The notes beneath the pieces were generated by a model. The model made no database searches, was not told the origin of the DNA, and was given only the letters and a program-made list of their open reading frames with translations. From Procambarus clarkii (lineage: Eukaryota > Arthropoda > Malacostraca > Decapoda > Cambaridae), in assembly GCF_040958095.1 (NCBI RefSeq), contig NC_091193.1, positions 29,186,875 through 29,250,874 on the forward strand: a stretch of 64,000 nucleotides of DNA, read 5' to 3'. Made by a program: the position numbers and the translations under genes. The stretch's first letter is position 1. Every line of letters starts with the position of its first letter. Shown piece by piece: positions 20,601 to 32,040 of the stretch.

Positions 20601-23597
20601 CTTGACACCATATCCCCTGACTCACAGTAGCTGGCACTTGTTACTATATCCTCTGATTCACAGTATCTGGCACTTGTCACCATATCTCCTGACTCACAGT
20701 AGCTGGCACTTGTCACCATATCCCGTGACTCACAGTAGCTGGCACTTGACACCATATCCCCTGACTCACAGTAGCTGGCACTTGTTACTATATCCTCTGA
20801 TTCACAGTATCTGGCACTTGTCACCATATCTCCTGACTCACAGTAGCTGGCACTTGACACCATATCCCCTGACTCACAGTAGCTGGCACTTGACACCATA
20901 TCCCCTGACTCACAGTAGCTGGTACTTGACACCATATCCCCTGACTCACAGTAGCTGGCACTTGTCACCATATCCCCTGACTCACAGTAGCTGGCACTTG
21001 ACACTATATCCCTTAACTCAAAGTAGCTGGCATTTGTCACCATATCCCGTGACTCAAAGTAGCTGGCACTTGACACCAAATCCCCTGACTTTACAGTAGC
21101 TGGCACTTGTTACTATATCCCCTGACTCACAGTAGCTGGCACTTGACACCATATCCCCTGACTCACATTAGCTGGCACTTGTTACTATATCCTCTGATTC
21201 ACAGTATCTGGCACTTGTCACCATATCTCCTGACTCACAGTAGCTGGCACTTGACACAATATCCCCTGACTCACAGTAGCTGGCACTTGACACCATATCC
21301 CCTGACTCACAGTAGCTGGTACTTGACACCATATCCCCTGACTCACAGTAGCTGGCACTTGTCACCATATCCCCTGACTCACAGTAGCTGGCACTTGACA
21401 CCAAATCCCCTGACTCACAGTAGCTGGCACTTGTTACTATATCCCCTGACTCACAGTAGCTGGCACTTGACACCATATCCCCTGACTCACAGTAGCTGGC
21501 ACTTGTTACTATATCCTCTGATTCACAGTAGCTGGCACTTGTACACCATATCCCCTGACTCACAATAGCTGGCACCTGACACCATATCCCCTGACTCACA
21601 GTAGCTGGCACTTGACACCATATCCCCTGACTCGCAGTAGCTGGCACTTGACACCATATCCCCTGACTCACAGTAGCTAGCACTTGTCACCATATCCCCT
21701 GACTCACAGTAGCTGGCACTTGTCACCATATCCCCTGACTCACAGTAGCTGGCACTTGACACCATATCCCCTGACTCACAGTAGCTGGCACTTGTCACCA
21801 TATCCCCTGACTCACAGTAGCTGGCACTTGTTACTATATCCCCTGACTCACAGTAGCTGGCACTTGACACCATATCCCCTGAATCACAGTAGCTGGCACT
21901 TGACACCATATCCCCTGACTCACAGTAGCTGGTACTTGACACCATATCCCCTGACTCACAGTAGCTGGTACTTGACACCATATCCCCTGAATCACAGTAG
22001 CTGGCACTTGACACCTTATCCCCTGACTCACAGTAGCTGGCACTTGACACCATATCCCCTGACTCATAGTAGCTGGCACTTGACACCATATCCCCTGACT
22101 CACAATAGCTGGCACTTGACACCATATCCCCTGACTCATAGTAGCTGGCACTTGACACCATATCCCCTGACTCACAGTAGCTGGCACTTGACACCATATC
22201 CCCTGACTCACAGTAGCTGGCACTTGTCACCATATCCCCTGACTCACAGTAGCTGGCACTTGACACCATATCCCCTGACTCACAGTAGCTGGCACTTGTC
22301 ACCATATCCCCTGACTCACAGTAACTGGCACTTGTCACCATATCCCCTGACTCACAGTAGCTGGCACTTGTCACCATATCCCCTGACTCACAGTAGCTGG
22401 CACTTGACACCATATCCCCTGACTCACAGTAGCTGGCACTTGTCACCATATCCCCTGACTCACAGTAGCCGGCACTTGACACCATATCCCCTGACTCACA
22501 GTAGCTGGCACTTGTCACCATATCCCCTGACTCACAGTAGCTGGCACTTGACACCATATCCCCTGACTCGCAGTAGCTGGCACTTGACACCATATCCCCT
22601 GACTCACAGTAGCTGGCACTTGTCACTATATCCCATGACTCACAGTAGCTGGCACTTGTCACCATATCCCCTGACTCACAGTAGCTGGCACTTGACACCA
22701 TATCCCCTGACTCACAGTAGCTGGCACTTGTCACCATATCCCCTGACTCACAGTAGCTGGCACTTGTTACTATATCCCCTGACTCACAGTAGCTGGCACT
22801 TGTCACCATATCCCCTGACTCGCAGTAGCTGGCACTTGACACCATATCCCCTGACTCACAGTAGCTGGCACTTGACACCATATCCCCTGACTCGCAGTAG
22901 CTGGCACTTGACACCATATCCCCTGACTCGCAGTAGCTGGCACTTCACACCATATCCCCTGACTCACAGTAGCTGGCACTTGTCACCATATCCCCTGACT
23001 CACAGTAGCTGGCACTTGTCACCATATCCCCTGACTCACAGTAGCTGGCACTTGTTACTATATCCCCTGACTCACAGTAGCTGGCACTTGTCACCATATC
23101 CCCTGACTCACAGTAGCTGGCACTTATTACTATATCCCCTGACTCACAGTAGCTGGCACTTGTTACTATATCCCCTGTCTCACAGTAGCGTGCACTTGTC
23201 ACCATATACCCTGACTCACAGTAGCTGGCACTTGACACCATATCCCCTGACTCACAGTAGCTGGCACTTGACACCATATCCCCTGACTCGCAGTAGCTGG
23301 CACTTGACACCATATCCCCTGACTCACAGTAGCTGGCACTTGTCACCATATCCCCTGACTCACAGTAGCTGGCACTTGTCACCATATCCCCTGACTCGCA
23401 GTAGCTGGCACTTGACACCATATCCCCTGACTCACAGTAGCTGGCATTTGTCACCATATCCCCTGACTCACAGTAGCTGGCACTTGACACCATATCCCCT
23501 GACTCACAGTAGCTGGCACTTGACACCATATCCCCTGACTCACAGTAGCTGGTACTTGACACTATATCCCTTAACTCAAAGTAGATGGCACTTGTCA
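11618..23597. repeat. 36-bp satellite array with higher-order blocks, about 330 copies
   Basis: The unit is approximately GGCACTTGACACCATATCCCCTGACTCACAGTAGCT (36 bp, written here only to define the period). Common variants are GTCACC, GTTACT, AATAGC and CTCGCAG. A 37-bp variant containing CTTTACAG recurs at about 11674, 12795, 13660, 14670, 15931, 17300 (doubled), 18457 (doubled), 19357, 19753 and 21086. It marks higher-order blocks of 0.4-1.4 kb in which the order of variants is repeated. Because 36 is a multiple of three, one frame per strand stays open through each block and is broken by the 37-mer. These are not genes. The array stops at about 23597. Confidence 0.95.
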
Positions 23598-23657
23598 TGT
23601 AGTGCAAGTTGAAATGGAAGAAATCATTGTTGCATACAGGTCCGTCTTAACAGCATT

Positions 23658-23815
23658 ATATGGGCCCCTGGGCAAACCGTTGTGCAAGGGGGGCCCCTGG
23701 GCAAACCGTTGTGTGCCCAGGGGCCCCCCTTGCACCATTGTGCAGGGGGGCCCCTGGGCAAACCGTTGTGCAAAGGGGGCCCCTGGGCAAACCGTTGTGC
23801 AAGGGGGGGTCCCTA
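23658..23815. repeat. 28-30 bp GC-rich minisatellite with an inverted unit
   Basis: About five units around GGGCCCCTGGGCAAACCGTT followed by GTGCAAGG. One segment (23714-23750) is inverted relative to the rest and creates a perfect hairpin (separate entry). Unit length varies with the number of G residues. Confidence 0.85.
23682..23735. repeat. Perfect 22-bp GC-rich inverted repeat, 10-nt loop
   Basis: Arms 23682-23703 and 23714-23735 are exact reverse complements (centre of arm GGGGGGCCCCTGGGCA) separated by AACCGTTGTG. It would form a very stable hairpin or cruciform. It arises from an inverted unit inside the minisatellite, not from a terminator. Confidence 0.9.
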
Positions 23816-23829
23816 CGACAACCGCTGAC

Positions 23830-24400
23830 AGGAATAAGAAGTAAATGGTCGATGATATTAAACACTTATTTTATTGGCACTTACACAAAACTGGCGTTGA
23901 AACATTAAAAACATGCTGTAGAGTAGCTTTATAAATTTATCTTTTAAACATTTGAACAAGGCTTGAAAAACACAATAATACTCAGTAAGCTACAGAGATT
24001 AGAGCGCACAGTATGAAATACTTCGAACTTCATGTTATAACAAGCATTTGCGGCATTTCTTTTTACAGAATTGTTTTATTATTGGCTCGAAGTAAATATT
24101 CTTCAGAATGTCATTTTCCATGCACATGAAAGCTTAGTTCAAACGCTGCTGCGTCATTGTGCTACGAAGCATGGGGATGCACAGGTGGGGGGGGGGGGTG
24201 TCTTGTCGGGTGTCCTATCCTCTAATTGTGGCTCTATAGTGGGTATGGAGGCTTATTCATGAATGAAATTGCTACCTGCTCAGTATTTTGCCGATGGTTG
24301 ACCCTTTTATCACTTCCCAGATTCGTGGGATGAGCGACCAAGCCCCCCCGAGTTAGACTATATTGGAAGACCAGGCTCTGTAGCCTCCGCTACATTGGGC
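23830..24400. other. Stretch without recognised gene
   Basis: AT-rich sequence with no family motif and only short open frames. A run of ten G followed by TG lies near 24186-24200. The 5' boundary of the following LINE is not defined and may lie inside this stretch. Confidence 0.5.
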
Positions 24401-24598
24401 CCTGGACATGTTCCTTCTCCCAGTCTCCCGACTCACTCTCTGCTCCCCTCCCACCTCTGTGGCGGGGTTGACTCCTAAGCCCCCAGTGGTGACCACATCT
24501 TCACCTGGTGTGGCTCCATCTCTGGTTGCCACCTCTGCACTTTTACCCCCTTTATTACTGGGAGTGTTCAGCGTCGTCACTTCCGCACTCGCTCGTGC

Positions 24599-25420
24599 AT
24601 GATTCCTTCCCAATCTCCTACTTTCCAGGCTTTGTTTGGTCCTACATGGACTAAGTATTTTGATCTTAGTCATGTCGACACTGGTGATTTATTTCTTCAT
24701 AAGCACCTTGTTGATTCGGTGGATAAGTTGGTCATTTTTAACTCCATCCGTAGTACTGGTGCCTCTGGTGTTGCAGCCCCTTCTCAGGAAGCGGCTGCCC
24801 GCTTTGCTTTGTTATCATGTATTGGGGAGTCCTTTTTTCGGATCACCAAAAATGTCCTGTTGAATGCCTGCGTTGGCACAATTGTTCTCCTGCACCATTT
24901 CGTGACTGGTGACAGGGAACTTTAGTATCGTTACGAGGATATAAAGCATAGCCTTGAGGCCCAAGGCCATTCTATCCTCCAGGTGGATACCTTCATTCTG
25001 CCCTCACGTGGTCCAGACCATCAACTTCTTTGGGTTGTGAAGGTCACGTTCGATGGTTAATCCCTTCCCTCTTCAATCATTCGTACTGGTGTCGGTACTC
25101 CATTCAGGAGTACATCCCCTCTCCTCGTCTCTGCAGCAGCTGCTAGGGATTTCGGCATGGTCTCTTCAGGGGCACAAGTGAAATGTGCGTCTGCCCCTTG
25201 TGTGGAACTTCGGGTCATTCGATGACGGAGTGCCCTTCTTACCAAACTCTACATCAATTGCGGTGATGCCCACCCTATCTTCACACGCATGTGTGCATTT
25301 CAAATTTGAGGAAGCCATTCTCAATTTAAAGTATCGCGATCATTTGTCATTTCCTGAGGTTAGGCACCGGATTCGCCATCTTCTTTCTCTAGAATGTCAT
25401 ATGCTCGTGTGTTGCGTTTC
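24599..25420 (+). pseudogene. LINE ORF1 (gag-like) remnant with CCHC knuckles
   Basis: The 108-codon open part (24599-24925) reads SPTFQALFGPTWTKYFDLSH then HKHLVDSVDKLVIFNSIR, an N-terminal ORF1 block I associate with decapod LINEs. After frame changes, 25192-25233 encodes CPLCGTSGHSMTEC, a perfect CX2CX4HX4C knuckle. Shortly after, CGDAHPIFTRMC gives a second cysteine cluster, and then comes a conserved-looking basic segment (LKYRDHLSFPEVRHRIR, about 25327-25380). The protein would bind element RNA. At least two frameshifts lie between 24925 and 25300, so it is a pseudogene. Confidence 0.7.
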
Positions 25421-25565
25421 CCCTCTACTCACTCTCTCCCACTTTCTCAGTTTCGCAACCGTTTCGAGGTCTTGGACCACGACACCTGCACCGCCACCTC
25501 AGCAGCTCCTTTGCATTCTGGGCTTGAGGGTCCTCCTGGTTCTCTGTATGGTGTTTCCTTACTTC

Positions 25566-25857
25566 CTTCCTGGTCTTCCTTGTCTCCTTTGCCCTCCTTG
25601 TCTCCTTTGCCCTCCTTGTCTCCTTTGCCCTCCTTGTCACCTTTGCCCTCCTTGTCTCCTTTGCCCTCCTTGTCTCCTTTGCCCTCCTTGTCTCCTTTGC
25701 CCTCCTTGTCTCCTTTGCCCTCCTTGTCTCCTTTGCCCTCCTTGTCTCCTTTGCCCTCCTTGTCTCCTTTGCCCTCCTTGTCTCCTTTGCCCTCCTTGTC
25801 TCCTTTGCCCTCCTTGTCTCCTGTGCCCTCCTTGTCTCCTGTGCCCTCCTTCCCTTC
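25566..25857 (+). repeat. 18-bp tandem repeat coding for Pro/Ser/Leu-rich hexapeptides
   Basis: About 16 copies of CCTTTGCCCTCCTTGTCT, in one frame (Leu-Ser-Pro-Leu-Pro-Ser)n. It lies just after the zinc-knuckle part of the ORF1 remnant, where LINE ORF1 proteins often have a low-complexity proline-rich region. It was probably amplified from such a region. Copies are nearly identical, so the expansion is younger than the surrounding decay. All three plus frames are open here, so the frame by itself is no proof of coding. Confidence 0.9.
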
Positions 25858-26706
25858 TCGCCCCTCCCCTCCTTCTTAACCCTCCCCTCTGTCTCCTGGT
25901 CCTCCTCACCGCTTGCCTGTCCATCCTCCTCCCAACGTTCGGCATGTTGCCCATTCCCGTTCTCTTTCTCCAGCTGAAACTGTCGAGGCTGTCGCCCAGT
26001 ATATTACTGATGGTACGCATATTTCTCTACGTCAGAAGAGTAAGCCTGGCACCTCTTCCTTTTTCCTCCATGGCGGGTAAGGTGGCTTCGATGTATTCCT
26101 CACCTTTCGACTCCGACATAATCCCTGCTTCACCTCCCTTTTCACTGGCGGGGTCTCTTGTCCCTCCTAAGAAGGTTTCCTTGGCCCTTGATCCTCTCTT
26201 GGATGCTGCCCTTGCTTCGGTGCCATCACCGGTTGTCCTCCTTGCCCCCTTACCCGCTCCTCTCTGTTGCCTGCTCCCGCTCCGGACTGTCCATTCGCCC
26301 CTGGTCCGTCAGTCCTGCTCCCTTGTCTTGGTTATCTTTGCTAGCTTTACCTGTGCTCTGTTCCCCTGATTTCACTGATCCTGATCCTGTTCTTCTTAAT
26401 TCTACTGTTCTGCTTTGTCTTTGTTTCTCCCTTATTAGCTCTGTTTTTTTTCGTCAGTTCTTCAATGGACTGTTCGTGGTTTTTATGGCAACTTCCATAC
26501 TCCGACGTCTGATCACTCAGTATTTCCCGCTTTGTGTTTCTCCAGGAGCCAATGCTTGGCTCTCGTCCTGGTAGCTTCCATGGTTATTCCTTTTTCTCTT
26601 CGCCTCCAGATCTTGCTGGGGCCCCTGCCTGTACTGCTCTCTTGATATTCCCTTCGTTCCTCTAATTTTTCAGTGGCCCATTCAGTGTTCTGCAGCCCGT
26701 ATCATT

Positions 26707-26919
26707 GTGAGTAAATGGTATACAGTCTGTTCTATTTATCTCCCCCAAAATATCCCTCTTTCTCTTCCTGATCTTAAACACCTGTTGGACTCCTTACCAG
26801 AGCCTGTGCTCCTTTTGGGTGATATTAACTGTCGGCATACCCTCTGGGTAGATGTTCTGGCAAACACCCGGGGCTGCCTTCTTGACTTTTGTTCTTCGGT
26901 CTCTACCGAATTCTGGTGA
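26707..26919 (+). pseudogene. LINE endonuclease domain fragment
   Basis: A 70-codon open piece with VCSIYLPQN, PEPVLLLGDINCRHTLWVDV and NTRGCLLDFC. GD-N-RH-LW is the signature of the APE-type endonuclease, carrying the catalytic Asp and Asn, followed by the usual N-RG-L-L block. Upstream motifs (the first Asn and Glu) are not found in an open frame. The fragment ends at a stop just where NEPT would be expected. It is part of the same decayed LINE. Confidence 0.7.
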
Positions 26920-27386
26920 GCCAACTCATGTTTACTTCAGCACATGCACCCTTTCCTGTCGTGATCTATATATCTGCTAGTCTTCTCTTTATTTGAACTA
27001 AACTTGGCAGGTGCTTGATGACCTACATAAGTGACCATTTCCTTATCCATGTCACCTCTTTTCGCCCTCCCCTCTCCTTCCCTAGGTGGCAGTTTGGAAC
27101 CTAGGTTCCAAACTATAAGCTATAAGCAATAAGAAGTTATGACTGGAACCTCTTCACTTCGCGTGCTGCTCTTTCCGGCCTCTGATCTGCCTCTTCTGCA
27201 AGCCCTCCTCTTTCATGACTGTTTATGATGCTACCCTCTGCTCTGTTACTTGTTCTTTCTCCAGGGACGCATGGAAGTTCGTTCCCTGGTGGAATGCAGA
27301 CTGTGCTTGGGCTGTCTGCATTAAGCGTGCATCCTGAAAGAAACACGTCGACGCCCGTTTTTGTTTAGTTTCGGAGGACGAGTGCG

Positions 27387-27656
27387 GTGGCCCGTGGGGC
27401 CATCTGTTCGGCTAAACATGAGGATTGGAGATCTTTAGTTTCCACCATTACGTCTGACACTCCTCTGCCCCTGATCTTGGATAAAATCTGCAACATAACG
27501 GGTAAATTTGTTCCAGATGTCTCGCCAGTCTATCATCTCCGTGGTCCTATTGTAGCAGATTCGGTGTCGGTGGCGACCGAACTTGGTTCTCACTTTTCGA
27601 CTGTTAGCGCCAGCTCTCATCTTCCTTCTTTCCTTACTCGTAAGCCCCCTTCTTGA
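27387..27656 (+). pseudogene. LINE linker between endonuclease and reverse transcriptase
   Basis: The 89-codon open piece reads EDWRSLVSTITSDTPLPLIL then DKICNITGKFVPD, VADSVSVATELGSHFSTVSA. This matches the pattern of the region upstream of the RT palm in I/jockey-type LINEs (W--LV--I---TPL---W-KI---G, then VAD--VA--LG-HF--VS). It has no catalytic residue. It supports colinearity of the remnant element. Confidence 0.55.
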
Positions 27657-27982
27657 ATCTTTTACCTTAGGTTTTTGCACTTCTTTTTAGCTTCCCTATA
27701 ATGATCCCCTCTCTTTGAAAACTCCAGTCTGCCCTAGCCCTCTGTAGTTCTACGGCAGCAGGCTCAGATGATATTCATTATTAGATGCTTCACTATCTCC
27801 CTCCATGCACGTTTCAGTTTTTACGGAGTGTTTATAACTGAGTCTGGGAGTCGTCGTCAGTCTCTGAGGACTGCCTAGAGGCGATTTTTCTTCCTATTCG
27901 GAACCTGATTCTCTAGGGCCATCCCCTTAAAGACTTCGTCCCATTGCTCTCATGAGTTGTAGTCTGTAAACTCTTTGAGCAT

Positions 27983-28505
27983 ATGGTCAATGTCCAAACG
28001 ATGTGGTTCATGGAACACTGTCACCTCCTTTCCCCTTTTCAATTTGGTTTTCGCAAGTATAGCAGCACCACTGATGTCCCCGTGAACTTGGAGATCTATA
28101 TTCGTACTGCCTTTGCTGCGAAGACCTCCGTTGTTGCTGTCCTTTTCGACCTGGAAAGGGCGTATGACACCACCTGGTGATAACATACTCTGTCCCAACT
28201 TCATTCTTTTGATCTTCGTGGTAATCTCCCCCTCTTCCTCCGGGCTTCCTTTCCCGTTGTTTCTTTCGAGTGCGGCTTGGTACCCACTCTCTCCCTCTTT
28301 TCGACAATATGAGGGCATGGCCCAAGGTAGTGTTCTGAGCACTACTTTTCCTGGTTGTCCAATGGTCTTCTTTCCTCTCTTCCCTCTGACATTTTCACTC
28401 TTTATTTTGACGATCTTACCCTCTGCTGTTAGTGATTCGTTTTTCCTCAATGGCGGCTTCAACTTGAGATTGATGTGTCGTCCAGAGCCTCCAATCATGG
28501 CGTAA
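27983..28505 (+). pseudogene. LINE reverse transcriptase palm, frameshifted
   Basis: The first open part contains SPFQFGFRKYSSTTDVPVNL and VVAVLFDLERAYDTTW, giving RT motif A with its first catalytic Asp. In another frame EGMAQGSVLSTTF is the PQGSVLS box (motif B, with Pro changed to Ala). The catalytic box is YFDD at 28403-28414, in a third frame relation. All three sub-motifs can be read but not in one frame, so the enzyme is dead by frameshift although the Asp pair survives. Confidence 0.75.
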
Positions 28506-29271
28506 AGTTCTCTCTGGCTAAGAATTATGCTATGACCTTTACTTGGAAGCTGGTCGTTCTTCGACCCTCCTTTGTCGCCTTATGGTAATCCTCTTTCGTA
28601 TAAGGATTCTTCTAAACTTTTGGGGTTAATTTTTGACACTCGCTTGTCCTGGTCACCCCATATCGCCTACCTCAAAGTTGAATGCTCTTAGGCCCTTAAC
28701 TTAAGGTCTTGTCCCATACTTCGTGAGGAGCTGATAGGCACACGCTCCTCTTTACATTCTCTCTTATGCTCTCTAAACTTGAATATTGCTGTCCTGCTTA
28801 CTGGTCTGCCTCTCTCTCCACCCTTCGTCATCTTGATGCTCTTCACTATACTGGGCTCCATATTAGCTCTGGTGCCTTTTGTTCGACCCCCTACCCCAGA
28901 GCGTGTATGTTGCATCCTGGCTCTACATGATCGCAGTTATTGCTACTGTCTTCGCTGCTTTGCGCGGTCCCTACAACACTCACTCCCGTTTATGTCGTAC
29001 TTTGAACATTTTCCCTTTTGTGGGCCCGGTACCCTTTCACCACTTTCCTCTTTCTGTACAGTTGTCTCACCTGCAAGATTCTCTCTTGGTTCATGTTACC
29101 AATGTTTCTCTTCGTGTCATTCCGTCCTTGCCCCTCCCCGCCTTGGAGGGTCACTCTTCCTACATTGTGTAGTACCTTGACCTGCAGGAGTCTCTTATCC
29201 CTCCTACAGTTCTAAAACGCCTTTTCCTTGCTCACTTTTCTTCACACTCCCGCTCATCTCCGTCTTCATAG

Positions 29272-29502
29272 ATGGGTTCAAGTCTGCTGACTTTAGGCTA
29301 CGCCTTTGTGTTTCCTGTCTGGACCTGTGTGTGTCGCCTGCCTCCAGAGTCCATCATCTTCACAGTTGAACTTTATGAAATTTTGTTTGCTCTTCGTCAG
29401 CTGCTTTCTCGCCGTAATTCTTCCTTAGTTGTTGTAGTGAACTCTTTCAGTGCCCTCATGGCTCTGGAGTCCTTTAATCCTGTCCATCCTGTTGTCGTAT
29501 AG
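29272..29502 (+). pseudogene. LINE RNase H domain with mutated active site
   Basis: The 76-codon stretch reads VCRLPPESIIFTVELYEILF then ALRQLLSRRNSSLVVVVNSF and SALMALESFNPVHPVVV. The TVELYEI Glu matches the second catalytic residue of RNase HI. The third, usually in a VVDS context, is Asn here (VVNS). The first Asp box (DGSK) appears only in another frame just upstream (around 29274-29285). The presence of RNase H places the element in the I-type LINE superfamily. The copy is inactive. Confidence 0.7.
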
Positions 29503-29585
29503 ATTCAATATTGGCTGTTTTGTATCTCCAGCAGATTTAAGACTGTAGTTTTGCTGAGTTCCCAGCTATATTGGTTTGTTTTTAA

Positions 29586-32040
29586 CCCTTAAGCTGCTAA
29601 GTGGTCCTGGGGAGATTTACACCCCCAGTGCGCAAGAAAAAAATTATAATTTTTTCGTCTTCTTAAAAATGTTAATTTGTGTTCGCTGAGAACAGGAAAA
29701 TAATAATAATGATATTCTATTTTAATTACCAATGACGTAATCGAGCCGACAAGTTCGCCGGTAATGTCAGAGTGAGCGCTCAAGGGTGCTGCGTCAGGGA
29801 GCCGTCACGTGCGGCGGCCCGAGTTGCCGCAATTTTGATTTTTTTTTCGCTGCATTATTTATAATATCTATGGCACGTTTAACAATTTTTTCGCTGGTAT
29901 TGTTCCAATTATTGTCACTTGACATTATATTATAGTACAACTGGTATAAATTCACTATGCATTCACGTATTATTGTCACAAGTATGCACACCAAATGGTA
30001 TATTTAACAGAAAATGTACAATGTGGTTTTTTTTCAATATTTACACTAAAATTTACTTAATATATACACGTATTTACTAAAGTACTAGACAGTTTGTAGT
30101 CCTGGAGACTGTGATACTGTGCGAAACAGTCGACATGTCACAGAGGAACTGCACACGCTTCGCACCATGTCAACACCAATTTACGTTCCTGTGGCCTCAT
30201 TTTTGTGCTGTAACACACAACACACCGACACTGGCCTGCTGCACGCACTCCAGTTGGTGGTAATTTCTTGATTTGGTGTACCAGAAAGGCCTCCCTGTAA
30301 GCGAGCCTGGGTGCAGGAGCATGGTTCAATATTGGGTCCCGAATGGGTATTTGTATGACAGAGGTGACTTTGCCAAACTTACCTAGTAATTGTTTCACAA
30401 ATTGAAAACTAAAAGAAAGTTAATATGGTTTTCTACCTGTTTTTACAAGATATATATTATAACTGTTCAGCATTGTTACGTCAATAAGGTGGGAAATCAT
30501 CATAGTCCACTTCACTGTTTTCTGTAAACACACACTACAGCACCCACCATCATGTCACATTTATCAACTAAACGCATGTTGATGTTGTAGTCCATCACAC
30601 AATCTGGCTTGTATATTATTTGCTTTGTTGTTCTGTTCACCTTGCCACTGTCCACCATTGTACCAGGGTGAATGCTGGTCAACATGTTCACTTCACGTCT
30701 GTCTTTCCACCGCACTGAAAGCATTGCACCACTTTTTCTTACCTCGCAATCACCTACTTGCATAGCAGTGTCAAACACAGGTCTTTCTCTTTGTTTTGGC
30801 TCTACTGTGCCCCACACTCCAGTTTTATTATCAAGCAAGAACCTGGTTAGTAAGGGACTGGTATAATAGTTATTTCTGTACAATATGTGGCCCTTGTTCA
30901 AATATGGTGCAAGCAGTGCCTTCACCACATTACCTGAGAAGCCCTGTTGGTCATTAGCAGGAATGTCAACATTTGTAGCCGAATACAGTATCATGTGTAA
31001 CACCATTCCTGATTCAGTCACAGAGCACAAAGAATTTCAATCCAAATCAGTGGCGTTTTGAGGGAATATACTGCTTGAAGGCTGCACGTCCTTTGAAAAT
31101 TTGAAAAGCACAAGAGGTTCATCAATAACCAGCTTCTGAGCTGGTACGTAGTAATCTCTGAACTTTCCAATCAGGTCATTTAACACGTGCCTCACCCTCC
31201 AAAGCCTTTCATCCTGTCTCTCGTCTGCATCTTTTGCAAAATGAAGACACAGTAGGAGTATCAGATATCGGTATCGGGATTCACATTTCGCGAACAAGTG
31301 TTGGAACAGTGTTGTCTTTGCTCCAATAATGGGATATTACGTGCTTCACACAATGTTTCATCAACATACAAATGGCGAAAAACACATACAGTTCATCTAC
31401 AGTCGTCTCTTTTTCAATGCTGTAATCGTGAAAATTCTGATACCTCTTCACCTTCAATGAGATCAGCTGCAAGTCTGTTCGTTTCGTGAACAATATGTTC
31501 CATGAGCGGCTCAAAATATGCAGGGAAGAAGTTCATTCACTTATTTCGTCACCAGTATCAGGGAACAAGATCTGTAATTCCCACACCTCTATTGTCAAAG
31601 TCAGGAATTTGTGGAACAATCTTCCCCATCACTCCACACAAATAAACCTGCTGTCTTCAGATAGCCATTAGCTGCACCACGGCGAGGAATCTGTGTACCA
31701 GGAGCTGAAGCAGGTCTAGCAACAGTAAGGGCAGGAAGGGACGATGAGGAAAAAGTATTGGAAGATGAGGGGATTTGTTCCTCATTGTCGCCATTTTTTT
31801 CCAAGCGGCACTTAGCTGAACGGGCCGCTGATGCGACGAAACTTTGACTGGCACTAGCAGGCGTAGCAAAACTATTCTCAGATTCTAAATTACTAAAACT
31901 AGAGAATGATTCACCTGCTTCGGACTCGTCGATCATATCATAATCTGGCAATGGAACACATGAACTAGGTGCTTGGGCGCGAAGTGGCGTTTAGTAGTAG
32001 TTAGGGACTCTCGTGGCATCCTCGTGGAACCAACTGTTAC
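29586..32040 (-). mobile_element. piggyBac-like transposon 1, degenerate
   Basis: A piggyBac-type transposase in several frames on the minus strand (31951-30138). One terminus is visible at 29582-29590, where TTAA (29582-29585) is followed by CCCTTAAGCTG. TTAA is the obligatory piggyBac target and CCC the usual first bases of its inverted repeat. The opposite end, expected beyond 31951, has no matching inverted repeat plus TTAA that I can find, so that side is probably truncated at about 32040. Confidence 0.7.
30138..31951 (-). pseudogene. piggyBac-like transposase pseudogene 1
   Basis: In transposase order: an acidic Ser-rich N-terminus (31951-31601), DELYVFFAICMLMKHCVKHV and ISHYWSKDNTVPT (31514-31281), KLVIDEPLVLF with the first catalytic Asp (31297-31037), then ILYRNNYYTSPLLTRFLL and GVWGTVEPKQRERPVF (31030-30512). 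DYNINMRLVDKCD carries the third Asp, and a C-terminal Cys-rich finger (RCVVC...CEACAVPL) lies at 30398-30138. The second catalytic Asp, in the DNYYTS box, is Asn (codon 30872-30874). With four or more frame breaks this is inactive. The transposase cuts and pastes DNA at TTAA when functional. Confidence 0.8.

Larger units (their letters stand above)
24408..29530 (+). mobile_element. Decayed RNase H-bearing LINE (I/jockey superfamily type)
   Basis: Colinear remnants in the plus direction: gag-like ORF1 with zinc knuckles (24599-25420), a Pro/Leu/Ser-rich repeat tract (25566-25857), apurinic-type endonuclease (26707-26919), linker (27387-27656), reverse transcriptase (27983-28450), thumb region around 28770-28960 and RNase H (29272-29502). 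Multiple frameshifts and stops separate the pieces. The order ORF1, EN, RT, RNase H fits the I superfamily. Neither end shows a target duplication that I can define. Confidence 0.8.

Noticed and set aside
11618..23597. CRISPR-like regular repeats
   Set aside because: There are no unique spacers; units are contiguous, and the setting is eukaryotic.
11642..23612. Many long SSWHLTPYPLTH-type and ASYCESGDMVSS-type repeat proteins
   Set aside because: The 36-bp unit is open on both strands, frames break at each 37-bp variant, and there is no start or flanking gene structure. This is satellite DNA.
25185..26369. 394-codon continuous plus-strand frame
   Set aside because: Most of its length comes from the stop-free 18-bp repeat read in a frame rich in Cys/Leu. 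The zinc knuckle before it is in another frame, so the frame as a whole is fortuitous.
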